Assembly (NCBI RefSeq): GCF_030271515.1
Contig: NZ_JASCXI010000002.1
Span: 248,001-312,000, forward strand
DNA: 64,000 bases
Source of the DNA: Erythrobacter oryzae
GTDB lineage: Bacteria > Pseudomonadota > Alphaproteobacteria > Sphingomonadales > Sphingomonadaceae
Direction: 5' to 3'
Both the position numbers and the translations under genes were made by a program. Below are positions 18,050-27,399 of the stretch, in pieces; positions within the stretch are counted from its first letter, which is position 1; every line of letters starts with the position of its first letter. The notes beneath the pieces are model-generated. The model saw only the letters and a list, made by a program, of their open reading frames with translations, did no database searches and had not been told where the DNA came from.

Positions 18050-19030
18050 ATGAACGGCCACTCGCATCCTGCCCCTCCCGCGCTCGCGGCGCAGGCGCTG
18101 GTCGTCGAGAACGGCAAGGTCGCCCCGATCGATCCCCACGCGGTCGCCAGCTACGACGGCGAGGGCTTTGTCTGGCTCCACGCCGACGGCATGGGCGAGC
18201 TCGATGCGATGGCGCTGCCCGGCTATGTCCCGCAGATGGCGGCCAATGCGCTGGTCGCGCACGAGACCCGCCCCCGCTGCGACGAGATCGACGATGCGGT
18301 GCTGATCAACCTGCGCGGCACCGCCAAGGAGGCATCGCACGGCAGCGACGGCCTCGTCTCGATCCGCGTCTGGGTGGAGGAGCGGCGCGTCACCTCGGTC
18401 AGCCGCTACCCGCTCGCCGCACTCGCCAAGGTCGAGGCGCTGATGCAGGCCGGCAAGATCACCGACGGCGGCGATTTCGTCTCGCTGCTCGCGCAGGCGA
18501 TCAGCAAGGAGCTCGACCCGCAGGTCGCCGACCTCGGCGACAGCCTCGACGATTGCGAGGGGATGCTCGACGGCGACATCTATGCCCTGCGCCGCATGAT
18601 CGCCCGCATCCGCAGCCAGGCGATCGTGCTCCGCCGCTTCGTCGCCCCTGACCGCGATGCGCTCGCCGCAATGGCGCAGCTCGAATTCGACTGGATCAGC
18701 AAGGACGACCGCCTGCACCTGCGCGAGGCGGCGGACCGCTTCGCCCGCATGGCCGAGGAACTGGAAGCCGTGCGCGAGCGCGCGGCGCTGCTCCACGAAC
18801 AGCTCACCGACCTGCGCGCCGAGATGATCGACCAGCGCAGTCTGGCGATCGCCGTCACGGCCTTCATCTTCCTGCCGCTGACCTTCGTCACCGGCCTGCT
18901 CGGCATGAACGTCGAGGGCATCCCCGGCGCGAAGGAGCCCTGGGCCTTCTGGGGCGTGGTCGCCTTCTGCGTGGTGATCGGCGCGGGCGTGATGGGGTGG
19001 TTCGCGTGGAAGCAGTGGCTCGACGACTGA
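18050..19030 (+). CDS. CorA/ZntB family divalent cation transporter
   Basis: A 326-aa protein with a large cytoplasmic N-terminal domain, a long helical stalk (about residues 170-265) and two C-terminal membrane helices. The first ends in the signature GMN (GLLGMNVEGIPG), and the second is VVAFCVVIGAGVMGWFAW. The motif and the charged loop resemble ZntB as much as Mg2+-transporting CorA, so the ion is not assigned. ATG 18050 follows GGGG. It lies 46 bp after the MetE-like gene and may be read through from that operon; the MetE-like enzyme needs zinc, which would fit. Confidence 0.9.
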   Translation: MNGHSHPAPPALAAQALVVENGKVAPIDPHAVASYDGEGFVWLHADGMGELDAMALPGYVPQMAANALVAHETRPRCDEIDDAVLINLRGTAKEASHGSDGLVSIRVWVEERRVTSVSRYPLAALAKVEALMQAGKITDGGDFVSLLAQAISKELDPQVADLGDSLDDCEGMLDGDIYALRRMIARIRSQAIVLRRFVAPDRDALAAMAQLEFDWISKDDRLHLREAADRFARMAEELEAVRERAALLHEQLTDLRAEMIDQRSLAIAVTAFIFLPLTFVTGLLGMNVEGIPGAKEPWAFWGVVAFCVVIGAGVMGWFAWKQWLDD

Positions 19031-19039
19031 CCCGCCCGC

Positions 19040-19492
19040 CTATTTGAGGATCAGGGGGGCGAGCACCGGGGCCATCAGCATCTCGAATTCGAGATTGGTG
19101 GCCGAAACGATATTCTCGATGATGCGGCCGTCCCTGAGCCGCGCGACGTGCGTCTCGTCGAACAGGATCACGCGGCCCGTCGGCTCGATCCCGAAATAGC
19201 TGCCGGAGTGGCGCTGGCGCGAATGGAAGCGGGTGACGACCCGGTCGCCGGCGGCGAACTGGTCGATGATCTCGACCGGGCTTTCGGCCGGAAAGGCGGC
19301 GACGAAGCCGGTGATGGTGGCCTTGTATTCCTCCGCCCCGTCGATCGGCCCGGTGGGCTTGAGACCGGTTATGCCCTGCACGTCGGGCGCCAGAGTCGCG
19401 TCGGCCGCAGCCAGATCGGCGGTGCCGAGGAAGTCGATGATGAAGTGGGTGACGACGGCGAGATTGGCGGTCTCGGTGGACGTTTCGGGCAT
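19040..19492 (-). CDS. SnoaL-like/NTF2-fold protein (ester cyclase family)
   Basis: A 150-aa cytoplasmic protein with the cone-shaped NTF2-like fold: helices TANLAVVTHFIIDFLGTADLAAADATL, then YKATITGFVAAFPAESPVEIID, then strands RVVTRFHSRQRHSGSYFG and GRVILFDETHVARLRDGRI. This is the pattern of SnoaL-type polyketide cyclases and predicted ester cyclases. Many bacterial members have no known substrate. AAGGAG stands 8-13 bases before ATG 19492, which fixes the start. It converges on the CorA-like gene with a 9-bp gap. Confidence 0.85.
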   Translation of the reverse strand: MPETSTETANLAVVTHFIIDFLGTADLAAADATLAPDVQGITGLKPTGPIDGAEEYKATITGFVAAFPAESPVEIIDQFAAGDRVVTRFHSRQRHSGSYFGIEPTGRVILFDETHVARLRDGRIIENIVSATNLEFEMLMAPVLAPLILK

Positions 19493-19664
19493 CGGGGGGC
19501 TCCTTGCTTGTGCCCCGCCGGTAGGGTGCGGAGGGGTAACACGCCAAGCTAGCGCGCGATTATGACCGCTATGCGTCGGCACCATGGGCAGCGGGACGGG
19601 CATGAGAGCGGCAATCGGATATTGACCGCCCGCCCGGAATCGTGGCAAGCGCCCCGCGGCCCGA

Positions 19665-19738
19665 GCGGGTGTAGCTCAATGGTAGAGCAGAAGCTTCCCA
19701 AGCTTACGACGAGGGTTCGATTCCCTTCACCCGCTCCA
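19665..19738 (+). tRNA. tRNA-Gly (anticodon CCC)
   Basis: A complete 74-nt cloverleaf with encoded CCA. The acceptor arm GCGGGTG (19665-19671) pairs with CACCCGC, and the D arm GCTC/GAGC is intact. The anticodon loop TTCCCAA gives CCC, the T arm AGGG-TTCGATT-CCCT is standard, and the discriminator is T before CCA (19736-19738). The outermost anticodon-stem pair reads G-A, a mild mismatch. CCC decodes GGG. No integrase or direct repeat of the 3' end is visible beside it. Confidence 0.95.
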
Positions 19739-19886
19739 CAAGACTGACTGATCGCTAGCACAATGTGGCGGCGACAATCGGCTTCTCTTCATTGCAGGGT
19801 GCCGATCGCCTGGCAAAGGCCGTGATCGGGTTGCAGAGCCCCAGCGACATCTGGCGAGCCAGCGTCTTCGTGAACGACCCGTTCCA

Positions 19887-21287
19887 TCAGACAAGGTGCT
19901 GTTCGAGAAACGCGAGTGCCGCTGGCGAGGCGGTCCATGTGGCGGCGAACATCCCGCCCGCGCCGAACAGGGCCCCCGCGATTCCCGCTGCGCCATGGGC
20001 CTGCCACAGGGCCGCAAGCAAGGCAGCCTGCGGATCGTCGACCGGTCGGGTCTGGCCCCGCACATGGCGGCACCACGCCGCGAGCGCTTCGAGCGTTGCC
20101 GGGCACATCCGCCCGGCGCTCTGGTTGATCGCCAGCGGCTCCAGCCAGCGCTGCGGGATCTTCTGCGACCCGTCCATCGCGATCTGCATCAGCCGGTGAT
20201 CGAGCGCGCTGTTGGCGAAGCGTTCGAGCAGCTGGTCCGCATAGGCCGCGGCATCGATCCCGCCTGCCGGGTCCAGAGTAGCCGCAGCCTCCACCCGCAT
20301 GATCCGCTCGGCGAGGGGCCGGATCACCGGATCGGCCACGGCCTGATGCACGAAGTCATGCCCGCGCTCGAGCCCGAAATAGGCGAGCGCCGAATGCGTG
20401 CCGTTGAGCATCCGCAGCTTGGCAGACTCATGTGCGCGCACATCGGCGACGAACGTCGCGCCCGCCGCTTCCCAGCGCGGGCGCGGGCCGGCGAAGGAGT
20501 CCTCGATCACCCACTGGGTGAAGGCCTCGGTCAGGATTGCGCCCTCGTCCGCCATGCCAATCTGGTCGGCAACCCAGCTGCGGTCGGCATCGGTCATGGC
20601 GGGCACGATGCGGTCGATCATGGTCGACGGGCAGCGGCACTTCTGCGCGAACCAGCCTGCGAGGGCCGGGTCGGTGCGCTCCAGATAGGCGGTCATAAGC
20701 GCGGCGAACTGGCGGCCGTTGTCGGCAAGGTTGTCGCACGAAAGCAGGGTGAGGCCCGGCAGCCCCGCCGCGCGCCGCCGCGCGAGGCCCGCGGCCAGAA
20801 AGCCGTAGATCGTGCGCGGCGCGCTCTCGCCAGTGAGGTCAGCCGCCAGGGCAGGGTTGGCAAGGTCGAGCGTCCCATCGGGGCTGCGGACATAGCCCTT
20901 CTCGGTCACGGTGAAGCTGACGATGCGGGTGTCGGGATGGGCGAGGGCGGCGATCACGCCTTCGGGGTCTTCGGGCGCGACGATCACGCGCGCGACCGCC
21001 CCGATCAGCCGGGTGCGCGCTGCATCGCCCGAGCGTTCGGTGAGGGTGTAGAGCCCGTCTTGCGGGTTCAGCTGCGCCGCCACATCGCCCGATCGCAGCG
21101 AGACGCCGATAATCCGCCAGTCGCGGTCGCCCGCCGCCATCGCCGCGTCGGTATAGGCAGCCTGATGGGCGCGGGTGAAAGCGCCGATGCCGAAATGGAC
21201 GATCCCCGCCCGCTGCGCCTGCCAGTCGTAGTCCGGGCGCGCGACGTGGTCCGCCAGCGCGCCATGCGTTGCCTGCGACAGCCTCAC
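19887..21287 (-). CDS. uxuB: Mannitol dehydrogenase family protein: fructuronate/tagaturonate reductase
   Basis: A 466-aa polyol-dehydrogenase-family enzyme. The nucleotide-binding start is GIVHFGIGAFTRAHQAAYTD; FTVTEKGY, LSCDNLADNG, the IDRIVPAMTD segment and the catalytic-helix region ESAKLRMLNGTHSALAYFG are all present. It reduces fructuronate to mannonate with NADH. In this context it may also reduce tagaturonate to altronate, because UxaA is encoded 8 kb away and no separate UxaB is seen. No ATG fits the N-terminus: the GTG at 21287, overlapping the uxaC stop as GTGA, is the start. It is transcribed from the shared uxaC promoter. Confidence 0.9.
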   Translation of the reverse strand: MRLSQATHGALADHVARPDYDWQAQRAGIVHFGIGAFTRAHQAAYTDAAMAAGDRDWRIIGVSLRSGDVAAQLNPQDGLYTLTERSGDAARTRLIGAVARVIVAPEDPEGVIAALAHPDTRIVSFTVTEKGYVRSPDGTLDLANPALAADLTGESAPRTIYGFLAAGLARRRAAGLPGLTLLSCDNLADNGRQFAALMTAYLERTDPALAGWFAQKCRCPSTMIDRIVPAMTDADRSWVADQIGMADEGAILTEAFTQWVIEDSFAGPRPRWEAAGATFVADVRAHESAKLRMLNGTHSALAYFGLERGHDFVHQAVADPVIRPLAERIMRVEAAATLDPAGGIDAAAYADQLLERFANSALDHRLMQIAMDGSQKIPQRWLEPLAINQSAGRMCPATLEALAAWCRHVRGQTRPVDDPQAALLAALWQAHGAAGIAGALFGAGGMFAATWTASPAALAFLEQHLV

Positions 21288-22702
21288 AGCCGGTAGGCCG
21301 CCTTGGCGAGGTTGTAGGTGAGGTCCTGCGCCAGCTCGGCCGCCTCCCATTCCTCCATCCGGTGCTCGGCGACCAGCTGCGCGAGGAAGCCGCAGTCGAT
21401 CCGCCGCGCGACATCGTGGCGCGCCGGGATCGAGAGGAAGGCGCGGGTGTCGTCGTTGAAACCGACGGTGTTGTAGAAGCCCGCAGTCTCGGTCGTCGCG
21501 TGGCGGAAGCGGCGCATGCCTTCGGGACTGTCGTGGAACCACCACGCCGGGCCGAGCTTCAATGCGGGATAATGCCCGGCGAGCGGGGCGAGCTCGCGGG
21601 CATAGACGCTCTCGTCCAGCGTGAAGACGATGATCGTCAGCGCGGGGTTGTTGCCGTGCTTCGCCAGCAGCGGGCGCAGGGCGTGGACGTAGTCGGTGCG
21701 GCTCGGCATGTCGGCGCCCTTGTCGCGCCCGAAGCGCGCGAAGATCGCGGGGTTGTGGTTGCGGAACGCGCCCGGGTGGATCTGCATGACGAGGCCGTCC
21801 TCGGCGCTCATCCCTGCCATCTCGGTGAGCATCTGGGCACGGAACAACTCGGTATCCGCAGGCGAGACATCGGGGCGGATGACCCGCGCGAACAGCGCCT
21901 CGGCCTCGTGCGGGGCGAGGTCGGCGGTGAGCGCGGTGGGGTGGCCGTGATCGGTCGAGGTCGCGCCGTGGGCGGCGAAGAAGGCGCGGCGCTGGCGGTG
22001 CGCGGCGAGGTAGCCGGCCCAGCTGTAGGTGTCCTCCCCCGTCAGCGCGGCAAAGGCGGCGAGGTTGTCGCGAAAACCTTCGTATTCGGGGTCGATCACC
22101 GCATCGGGGCGATAGGCGGTCAGCACGCGTCCCTGCCAGCCCGAGGCGGCGATCGCCTGATGGTGCTCCAGCGTGTCGAGCGGGCTTTCGGTGGTGGTGA
22201 GCACCTCGATCCCGTAGCGCTCGAACAGCGCACGGGGCCGGAAGGCGGGGGTGGCGAGCGCGGCGGTGATGTGGTCGTAGTAATGATCGGCTGTGTCGGC
22301 GCACAGCTGCACCTCCAGCCCGAAAGCCTCGGCGAACACCCAGTCGAGCCACATGCGCGAGGGCGTTCCCCTGAACAGGTGGTAGTGGGAGGCAAGGATG
22401 CGCCACGCCGCGCGCGGGTCGACCTCGGGGGCGCTCGCGCCGTCCTGCGGCACGATCCCCAGCGCCTCGAGCGCGATGCCCTGGCTGTAGAGCATCCGGA
22501 ACACGTAGTGATCGGGCTGGAGCAGCAGCGCGGTGGCGTTCTCGAAGGGGGCGTCGGTGGCGAACCAGGCCGGGTCGGTGTGCCCGTGGGGGCTGATGAT
22601 CGGCAATTCGCGCACGCTCTCGTAGAGCCGCCGCGCGATGTCGCGGGTCGCCGGGCCGACCGGCAGCAAGCGGTCCGGGTGGAGGGTGAGGGCACGAGTC
22701 AT
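21284..22702 (-). CDS. uxaC: Uronate (glucuronate/galacturonate) isomerase
   Basis: A 472-aa amidohydrolase-fold isomerase that converts D-glucuronate to fructuronate and D-galacturonate to tagaturonate. Hallmarks: ISPHGHTDPAWFATD with the metal-site HGH, WLDWVFAEAFG, STDHGHPT, MQIHPGAFRNHN and WWFHDSPEGMRRF. Two ATG codons stand in tandem; the second (22702) is used because GGAG is then six bases away. The promoter region is shared with divergent manD and contains a copy of the LacI-type site at 22756, which links this pair to the pectin regulon further right. Confidence 0.95.
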   Translation of the reverse strand: MTRALTLHPDRLLPVGPATRDIARRLYESVRELPIISPHGHTDPAWFATDAPFENATALLLQPDHYVFRMLYSQGIALEALGIVPQDGASAPEVDPRAAWRILASHYHLFRGTPSRMWLDWVFAEAFGLEVQLCADTADHYYDHITAALATPAFRPRALFERYGIEVLTTTESPLDTLEHHQAIAASGWQGRVLTAYRPDAVIDPEYEGFRDNLAAFAALTGEDTYSWAGYLAAHRQRRAFFAAHGATSTDHGHPTALTADLAPHEAEALFARVIRPDVSPADTELFRAQMLTEMAGMSAEDGLVMQIHPGAFRNHNPAIFARFGRDKGADMPSRTDYVHALRPLLAKHGNNPALTIIVFTLDESVYARELAPLAGHYPALKLGPAWWFHDSPEGMRRFRHATTETAGFYNTVGFNDDTRAFLSIPARHDVARRIDCGFLAQLVAEHRMEEWEAAELAQDLTYNLAKAAYRL

Positions 22703-22755
22703 CATCGGCTCCGGAATTGATTCGCGCGGCTTCTTTGCCACGCACGCACCGGCGA

Positions 22756-22769
22756 TGACACCGGTTTCT
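22756..22769. promoter_or_regulatory. LacI-type operator between uxaC and manD
   Basis: TGACACCGGTTTCT matches the 14-bp site shared with five other uronate promoters at 13 of 14 positions. It is about 54 bp upstream of the uxaC start and 65 bp upstream of manD, placed to control both divergent units. Confidence 0.75.
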
Positions 22770-22833
22770 GTATTGGCATCGCCCGCGCATCGGCTATCAC
22801 CGCCCGGCGTCGGGACAGCAGGGAGATACGCCG

Positions 22834-24042
22834 GTGAAGATCGAAGCGGCCAAAGTTATCGTGACCTGTCCGGGGCGCAATTTCGTGACGCTCAAGATCG
22901 TGACCGACCAGGGCATCTACGGGATCGGCGATGCGACGCTCAACGGGCGGGAGCTTTCGGTCGTCTCCTATCTGGAGGACCATGTGATCCCCTGCGTGAT
23001 CGGCATGGACCCGCGCCGGATCGAGGATATCTGGCAATACCTCTACAAGGGCGCCTACTGGCGGCGCGGGCCGGTGACGATGCGGGCGATCGCGGCGGTC
23101 GACATGGCGCTGTGGGACATCAAGGCCAAGATGGCCGGGATGCCGCTCTACCAGCTGCTCGGCGGGCGCAGCCGCGACGGGGTGATGGTCTATGGCCACG
23201 CCAATGGCGGCGACATCGTCGCGACGGTCGAGGCGGTCGGCCACTATATCGACATGGGCTACAAGGCGATCCGCGCCCAGACCGGGGTGCCCGGGATCAA
23301 GGACGCCTACGGGGTCGGGCGCGGCACGTTTTCCTACGAACCGGCCGACGCCAGCCTGCCGTCGGAGACCGGGTGGGACACGAGGAAGGCTCTCAATTAC
23401 GTGCCCAAGCTGTTCGAGGAACTGCGCAAGACCTACGGTTTCGATCACCATCTGCTGCGTGACGGCCACCACCGCTACACCCCGCAGGAGGCGGCGAACC
23501 TCGGCAAGATGCTCGAACCCTACCAGCTGTTCTGGCTGGAGGATGTGACTCCGGCGGAGAACCAGGAAGCGTTCAAACTGGTGCGCCAGCACACCGTCAC
23601 CCCGCTGGCGGTGGGCGAGATCTTCAACACCATCTGGGATGCCAAGGACCTGATCCAGAACCAGCTGATCGACTACATCCGCTGCACCGTGGTGGGAGCA
23701 GGGGGGATCACGCACCTGCGCCGCATCGCCGATCTCGCCAGCCTCTACCAGGTGCGCACCGGCTGCCACGGGGCGACCGACCTGTCGCCGGTGACGATGG
23801 GCTGCGCGCTCCACTTCGACACCTGGGTGCCCAATTTCGGCATTCAGGAATACATGCGTCACACCGAGGAGACTGACGCGGTCTTCCCCCACGACTACCG
23901 CTTCGAGGCGGGGCTCATGTATTGCGGCGAGACCCCCGGCCACGGCGTCGACATCGACGAGGCGCTGGCGGCGAAGTATCCCTACAAGCCCGCCTACCTG
24001 CCGGTCGCCCGGCTCGAGGACGGGACGATGTGGAGCTGGTAG
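22834..24042 (+). CDS. manD: D-mannonate dehydratase, enolase superfamily
   Basis: A 402-aa enolase-superfamily dehydratase that removes water from D-mannonate to give 2-keto-3-deoxy-D-gluconate. It is very similar in remembered sequence to the structurally studied Novosphingobium Man[17 protein letters not shown] start, [58 protein letters not shown] with its catalytic His, and the C-terminal [15 protein letters not shown]. The metal ligands are the acidic residues of the DGHHRY, LEDVTP and VGEIFN strands. The start is a GTG with AGGGAG ten bases upstream. It completes the glucuronate branch UxaC-UxuB-ManD. Confidence 0.95.
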   Translation: MKIEAAKVIVTCPGRNFVTLKIVTDQGIYGIGDATLNGRELSVVSYLEDHVIPCVIGMDPRRIEDIWQYLYKGAYWRRGPVTMRAIAAVDMALWDIKAKMAGMPLYQLLGGRSRDGVMVYGHANGGDIVATVEAVGHYIDMGYKAIRAQTGVPGIKDAYGVGRGTFSYEPADASLPSETGWDTRKALNYVPKLFEELRKTYGFDHHLLRDGHHRYTPQEAANLGKMLEPYQLFWLEDVTPAENQEAFKLVRQHTVTPLAVGEIFNTIWDAKDLIQNQLIDYIRCTVVGAGGITHLRRIADLASLYQVRTGCHGATDLSPVTMGCALHFDTWVPNFGIQEYMRHTEETDAVFPHDYRFEAGLMYCGETPGHGVDIDEALAAKYPYKPAYLPVARLEDGTMWSW

Positions 24043-24199
24043 GCCCCTTGCGGATCGTCCGGGTCGGATGGAGCTTTGATCCCGCCCGGTCGGCGCACGC
24101 GGGGACCCTTGTGGATAATGCCGTAGCGGCACGAGAAAGCTTGCACTTTGCTCCCGCAGCTTGGATGGGAGGCAGACTGCAAACCGGAATTACACCACC

Positions 24200-25249
24200 T
24201 TGAACATCCAATCGACGATCGAGCGGCGGCCTGCCGGTGCACAGGCAGCCGCGCCCGGACCCCGCCAGCTTGCCTCCCAGCTCAGGCCCTTCATGAAAGC
24301 GCAGGCCGCGCGCAGCGTCTGGGAGCTGGCCGTCACGCTCGTCCCGTTCTTCGGGGTGCTGGTGGCGACGCTGTGGACGGTGAGTGCGGGCTACTGGATC
24401 GCGCTCGCGCTGGTGCCGGTCGCGGGGCTGCTCTTGCTGCGGACCTTCATCATCCAGCACGATTGTGGCCACGGTGCCTTCCTCAACAAGCGCACCAGCA
24501 ACGACCGGCTCGGCCGGGCGCTCGGCATCCTGACCTTCACGCCCTATGATTGCTGGCGCCGCGCGCACACGCTGCATCATGGCTCGACCGGCAATCTCGA
24601 TGCGCGCGGGTTCGGGGATGTCGACACGCTGACGGTGCGCGAGTTCCGTGCGCGCGGCTGGTTCGGGCGCCTGCTCTACCGCGCCTACCGCCACCCGGTG
24701 GTGATGCTCGGCGTGGGGCCCGCCTACCTGTTCCTGCTGCGCCACCGCCTCCCGATCGGGCTGATGAAGGAGGGCGCGCAATACTGGGTCAGCGCGCTCG
24801 CCACCAATCTCGCGACCGCCGGTTTCCTCGCCGCGCTGATGGCCTTCTTCGGGATCGGCACCACCTTGCTGGTGGTGATCCCGACCGTGCTGGTCGCGGC
24901 GACGGCGGGCGTCTGGCTGTTCTACGTGCAGCACCAGTTCGAAGCGGCCCACTGGGACCGGCGCAAGGACTGGGAGTTCCACGAGGCGGCGCTGCGCGGC
25001 AGCTCGCACCTCGATCTGCCGCAGCCGCTGCGCTGGTTCACCGGCAATATCGGCATCCACCACGTGCATCACCTCGCCAGTCGCATCCCCTTCTACCGCC
25101 TGCCGAGCGTGCTCAAGGCCTTCCCACAGCTGCGCGAGATCAACCGCATGACCATGCCGCAGACCTTCCGTCCGCTGGTGCTGGCGCTGTGGGACGAGGA
25201 TCAGCGCCGCCTCGTCTCCTTCCGCGAGGCTGCGCGGGCGCGGCGGTAA
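24200..25249 (+). CDS. Membrane fatty acid desaturase
   Basis: A 349-aa integral-membrane di-iron desaturase. The three His boxes are HDCGHG (about residue 92), HTLHH and HHVHH near the C-terminus, between four hydrophobic segments such as WIALALVPVAGLLLLRTFI. It should introduce a double bond in acyl lipids at the inner membrane, with regiochemistry unknown. The start is uncertain: a TTG at 24200 keeps the conserved pre-membrane stretch RQLASQLRPF, while the first in-frame ATG (24293) would cut into it and give 318 aa; TTG 24161 is a further option. It stands alone between manD and the ABC-F gene. Confidence 0.88.
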   Translation: MNIQSTIERRPAGAQAAAPGPRQLASQLRPFMKAQAARSVWELAVTLVPFFGVLVATLWTVSAGYWIALALVPVAGLLLLRTFIIQHDCGHGAFLNKRTSNDRLGRALGILTFTPYDCWRRAHTLHHGSTGNLDARGFGDVDTLTVREFRARGWFGRLLYRAYRHPVVMLGVGPAYLFLLRHRLPIGLMKEGAQYWVSALATNLATAGFLAALMAFFGIGTTLLVVIPTVLVAATAGVWLFYVQHQFEAAHWDRRKDWEFHEAALRGSSHLDLPQPLRWFTGNIGIHHVHHLASRIPFYRLPSVLKAFPQLREINRMTMPQTFRPLVLALWDEDQRRLVSFREAARARR

Positions 25250-25304
25250 CGACCTGCGGGGATTTCCTTTGGGGTGCGCGCGATAGGGTGATAGGGGCGC
25301 GCCC

Positions 25305-27161
25305 ATGCTCACCATCGACAACATCACCGTCCGGCTTGGCGGCCGGGCCATCCTCGAGCGCGCCAGCGCCACCATTCCGGTGGGCGCGCGCGTCGGGTTG
25401 ATCGGCCGCAACGGTGCGGGCAAGTCGACGCTGATGAAGGCGCTGATCGGCGAGATCGAGCCCGACGACGGCGAGATATCCAAGCCCGCCCGCGCGCGGA
25501 TCGGCTACATCGCGCAGGAAGCCCCGCACGGCAACATGACCCCCGAGGAGGTTGTGCTCGCCTCGGCCACCGAGCGCGCCGCGCTGCTGGCCGAGCTCGA
25601 GACTTGCACCGACATGGACCGCATGGGCGACGTTCACGAACGCCTGCTCGCGATCGACGCCTATTCCGCCCCGGCGCGCGCGGCGAAGATCCTCAACGGC
25701 CTCGGCTTCGACGAGGAGATGCAGCAGCGCCCGGTCGACAGCTTCTCGGGCGGGTGGAAGATGCGCATTGCCCTGGGCGCGCTGCTGTTCTCCGAGCCCG
25801 ACATCCTGCTGCTCGACGAGCCATCGAACCACCTCGACCTCGAAGCGACGCTGTGGCTGGAGAACTTCCTCAAGTCCTATCCCGCCACGCTGGTGGTGAT
25901 CAGCCACGAGCGCGACCTGCTCAACAAGGTGGTCGACCACATCCTGCACCTGCAAGGCGGGCAGCTGACGCTCTATCCCGGCGGCTATGACGCCTTCGAG
26001 AAGCAGCGGGCCGAGCGCGCCGCGCAGCTTGCCGCCGCCAAGGCCTCGCAGGAGGCCCAGGCCGCGAGGCTCAGGGATTACGTCGCCCGCAACTCCGCGC
26101 GCGCCTCGACCGCCAAGCAGGCGCAGTCGCGCGCCAAGATGCTCGCCAAGATGCAGCCCATCGCGGCGCTGATGGAAGACCCGAGCCTGAGCTTCGATTT
26201 CCCCGATCCGGCCGAGATGAAATCGCCGATGATCACGCTGGAAGCGGCGGCGGTAGGCTATGGCGAAGCGCCGCCGATCCTCAAGCGGCTCAATTTCCGG
26301 ATCGAGGCCGACGACCGCATCGCCCTGCTGGGCCGCAACGGCAACGGCAAGACCACGCTCGCGCGGCTGCTGGCGGCGCAGCTTGCGCCTGCCGAGGGCG
26401 CAGTCAATGCGCCGGGCAAGCTGAAGGTCGGCTACTTCACCCAGTATCAGGTCGAGGAGCTGGCGGGCGAGGATAGCCCGCTCGATCTGATGAACCGCGC
26501 GATGGAGGGCCAGTCCCCTGCCGCGGTGCGCGCGCAGCTGGGGCGGTTCGGCTTCTCCGGCCCGCGCGCGACCCAGCGGGTCGACAAGCTTTCGGGCGGC
26601 GAGCGCGCGCGCCTCGCGCTGGCGCTGATCACCCGCGATGCGCCGCATCTGTTGATCCTCGACGAGCCGACCAACCACCTCGATGTCGACGCGCGCGAGG
26701 CGCTGGTGCAGGCCTTGAACGACTATTCGGGCGCGGTGATCCTCATCAGCCATGACCGCCACATGGTCGAACTGACCGCGGACAGGCTGTTCCTCGTCGA
26801 TGGCGGGACGGCGCGCGAATATGACGGCAGCATGGATGACTACATCGACTTCATCCTTGGCCGGAAACCGAAGGGCGAGGGGGTGAAGGGCGCCCCCACG
26901 AAACCCGCCGCCCCCAAGGCGATGGCCGAGACGCGCTACGCCCGCTCGCAGCTCGAAAAGGCGGAAAAGGCGCTGGCCCGCGCCGCATCCGAAGTGGAGC
27001 GCCTCGACGCGCAGATCGTCGCCGCGAGCAGCGGCGGGCAGGGCGGCGCGGCGCTGCAAGACCTGCTGACCGCGCGGGCCAAGGCGGGCGATGCGCTCGC
27101 CGCGGCGGAAGAGGCGTGGCTCGCCGCGGGCGACCTGCTGGAAGCCGCCGCGGCAGCCTGA
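25305..27161 (+). CDS. ABC-F family ATP-binding protein
   Basis: A 618-aa soluble protein with two ABC ATPase domains and no membrane part. Walker A motifs are GRNGAGKST (about residue 42) and GRNGNGKTT (about 345). Signature motifs are SGGWKMR and SGGERAR. Both Walker B strands (ILLLDEPSNHLDL, LLILDEPTNHLDV) end in Glu and are followed by the ABC-F style linker rich in Arg/Gln. The C-terminal 90 residues form a charged coiled coil, as in Uup/YheS. Such proteins act on the ribosome (E-site), in rescue of stalled translation or ribosome assembly. A single gene with its own promoter region. Confidence 0.95.
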   Translation: MLTIDNITVRLGGRAILERASATIPVGARVGLIGRNGAGKSTLMKALIGEIEPDDGEISKPARARIGYIAQEAPHGNMTPEEVVLASATERAALLAELETCTDMDRMGDVHERLLAIDAYSAPARAAKILNGLGFDEEMQQRPVDSFSGGWKMRIALGALLFSEPDILLLDEPSNHLDLEATLWLENFLKSYPATLVVISHERDLLNKVVDHILHLQGGQLTLYPGGYDAFEKQRAERAAQLAAAKASQEAQAARLRDYVARNSARASTAKQAQSRAKMLAKMQPIAALMEDPSLSFDFPDPAEMKSPMITLEAAAVGYGEAPPILKRLNFRIEADDRIALLGRNGNGKTTLARLLAAQLAPAEGAVNAPGKLKVGYFTQYQVEELAGEDSPLDLMNRAMEGQSPAAVRAQLGRFGFSGPRATQRVDKLSGGERARLALALITRDAPHLLILDEPTNHLDVDAREALVQALNDYSGAVILISHDRHMVELTADRLFLVDGGTAREYDGSMDDYIDFILGRKPKGEGVKGAPTKPAAPKAMAETRYARSQLEKAEKALARAASEVERLDAQIVAASSGGQGGAALQDLLTARAKAGDALAAAEEAWLAAGDLLEAAAAA

Positions 27162-27219
27162 GCGGGCGCGGGGCCATTCCTGCTTGACGATACCAACCTT
27201 GAGGAGGATGCTGCACCTC

Positions 27220-27244
27220 TGTCAGGGCCGATTGACACAATCGG
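27220..27244. promoter_or_regulatory. PpsR/CrtJ-type palindrome and adjoining dyad upstream of the BLUF gene
   Basis: TGTCA-N8-TGACA at 27220-27237 satisfies the PpsR consensus TGT-N12-ACA with symmetric fifth bases. It overlaps a second perfect dyad CCGATT-N5-AATCGG (27228-27244). Both lie about 160 bp before the BLUF/B12 start codon. The remainder of the gap between 27162 and 27399 shows no gene. Confidence 0.5.
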
Positions 27245-27399
27245 GAGTCGGCCTGAAGCGGACAGTTCGGCGCGGGGCCACAAGGCCTGCCGGAGGCAAG
27301 ATTTGAGGCGGATGGGGATCGTCTGCCGGACTGCTTGGTGCGTGGCACAGCCGCGTCTCGATCTTCCGCATATCCTCGTCCCCCGGATGGGAGAGGGAA

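Noticed and set aside
19665..19890. Integrative element or attachment site at the tRNA-Gly gene
   Set aside because: No integrase, no repeated tRNA 3' end and normal composition on both sides.
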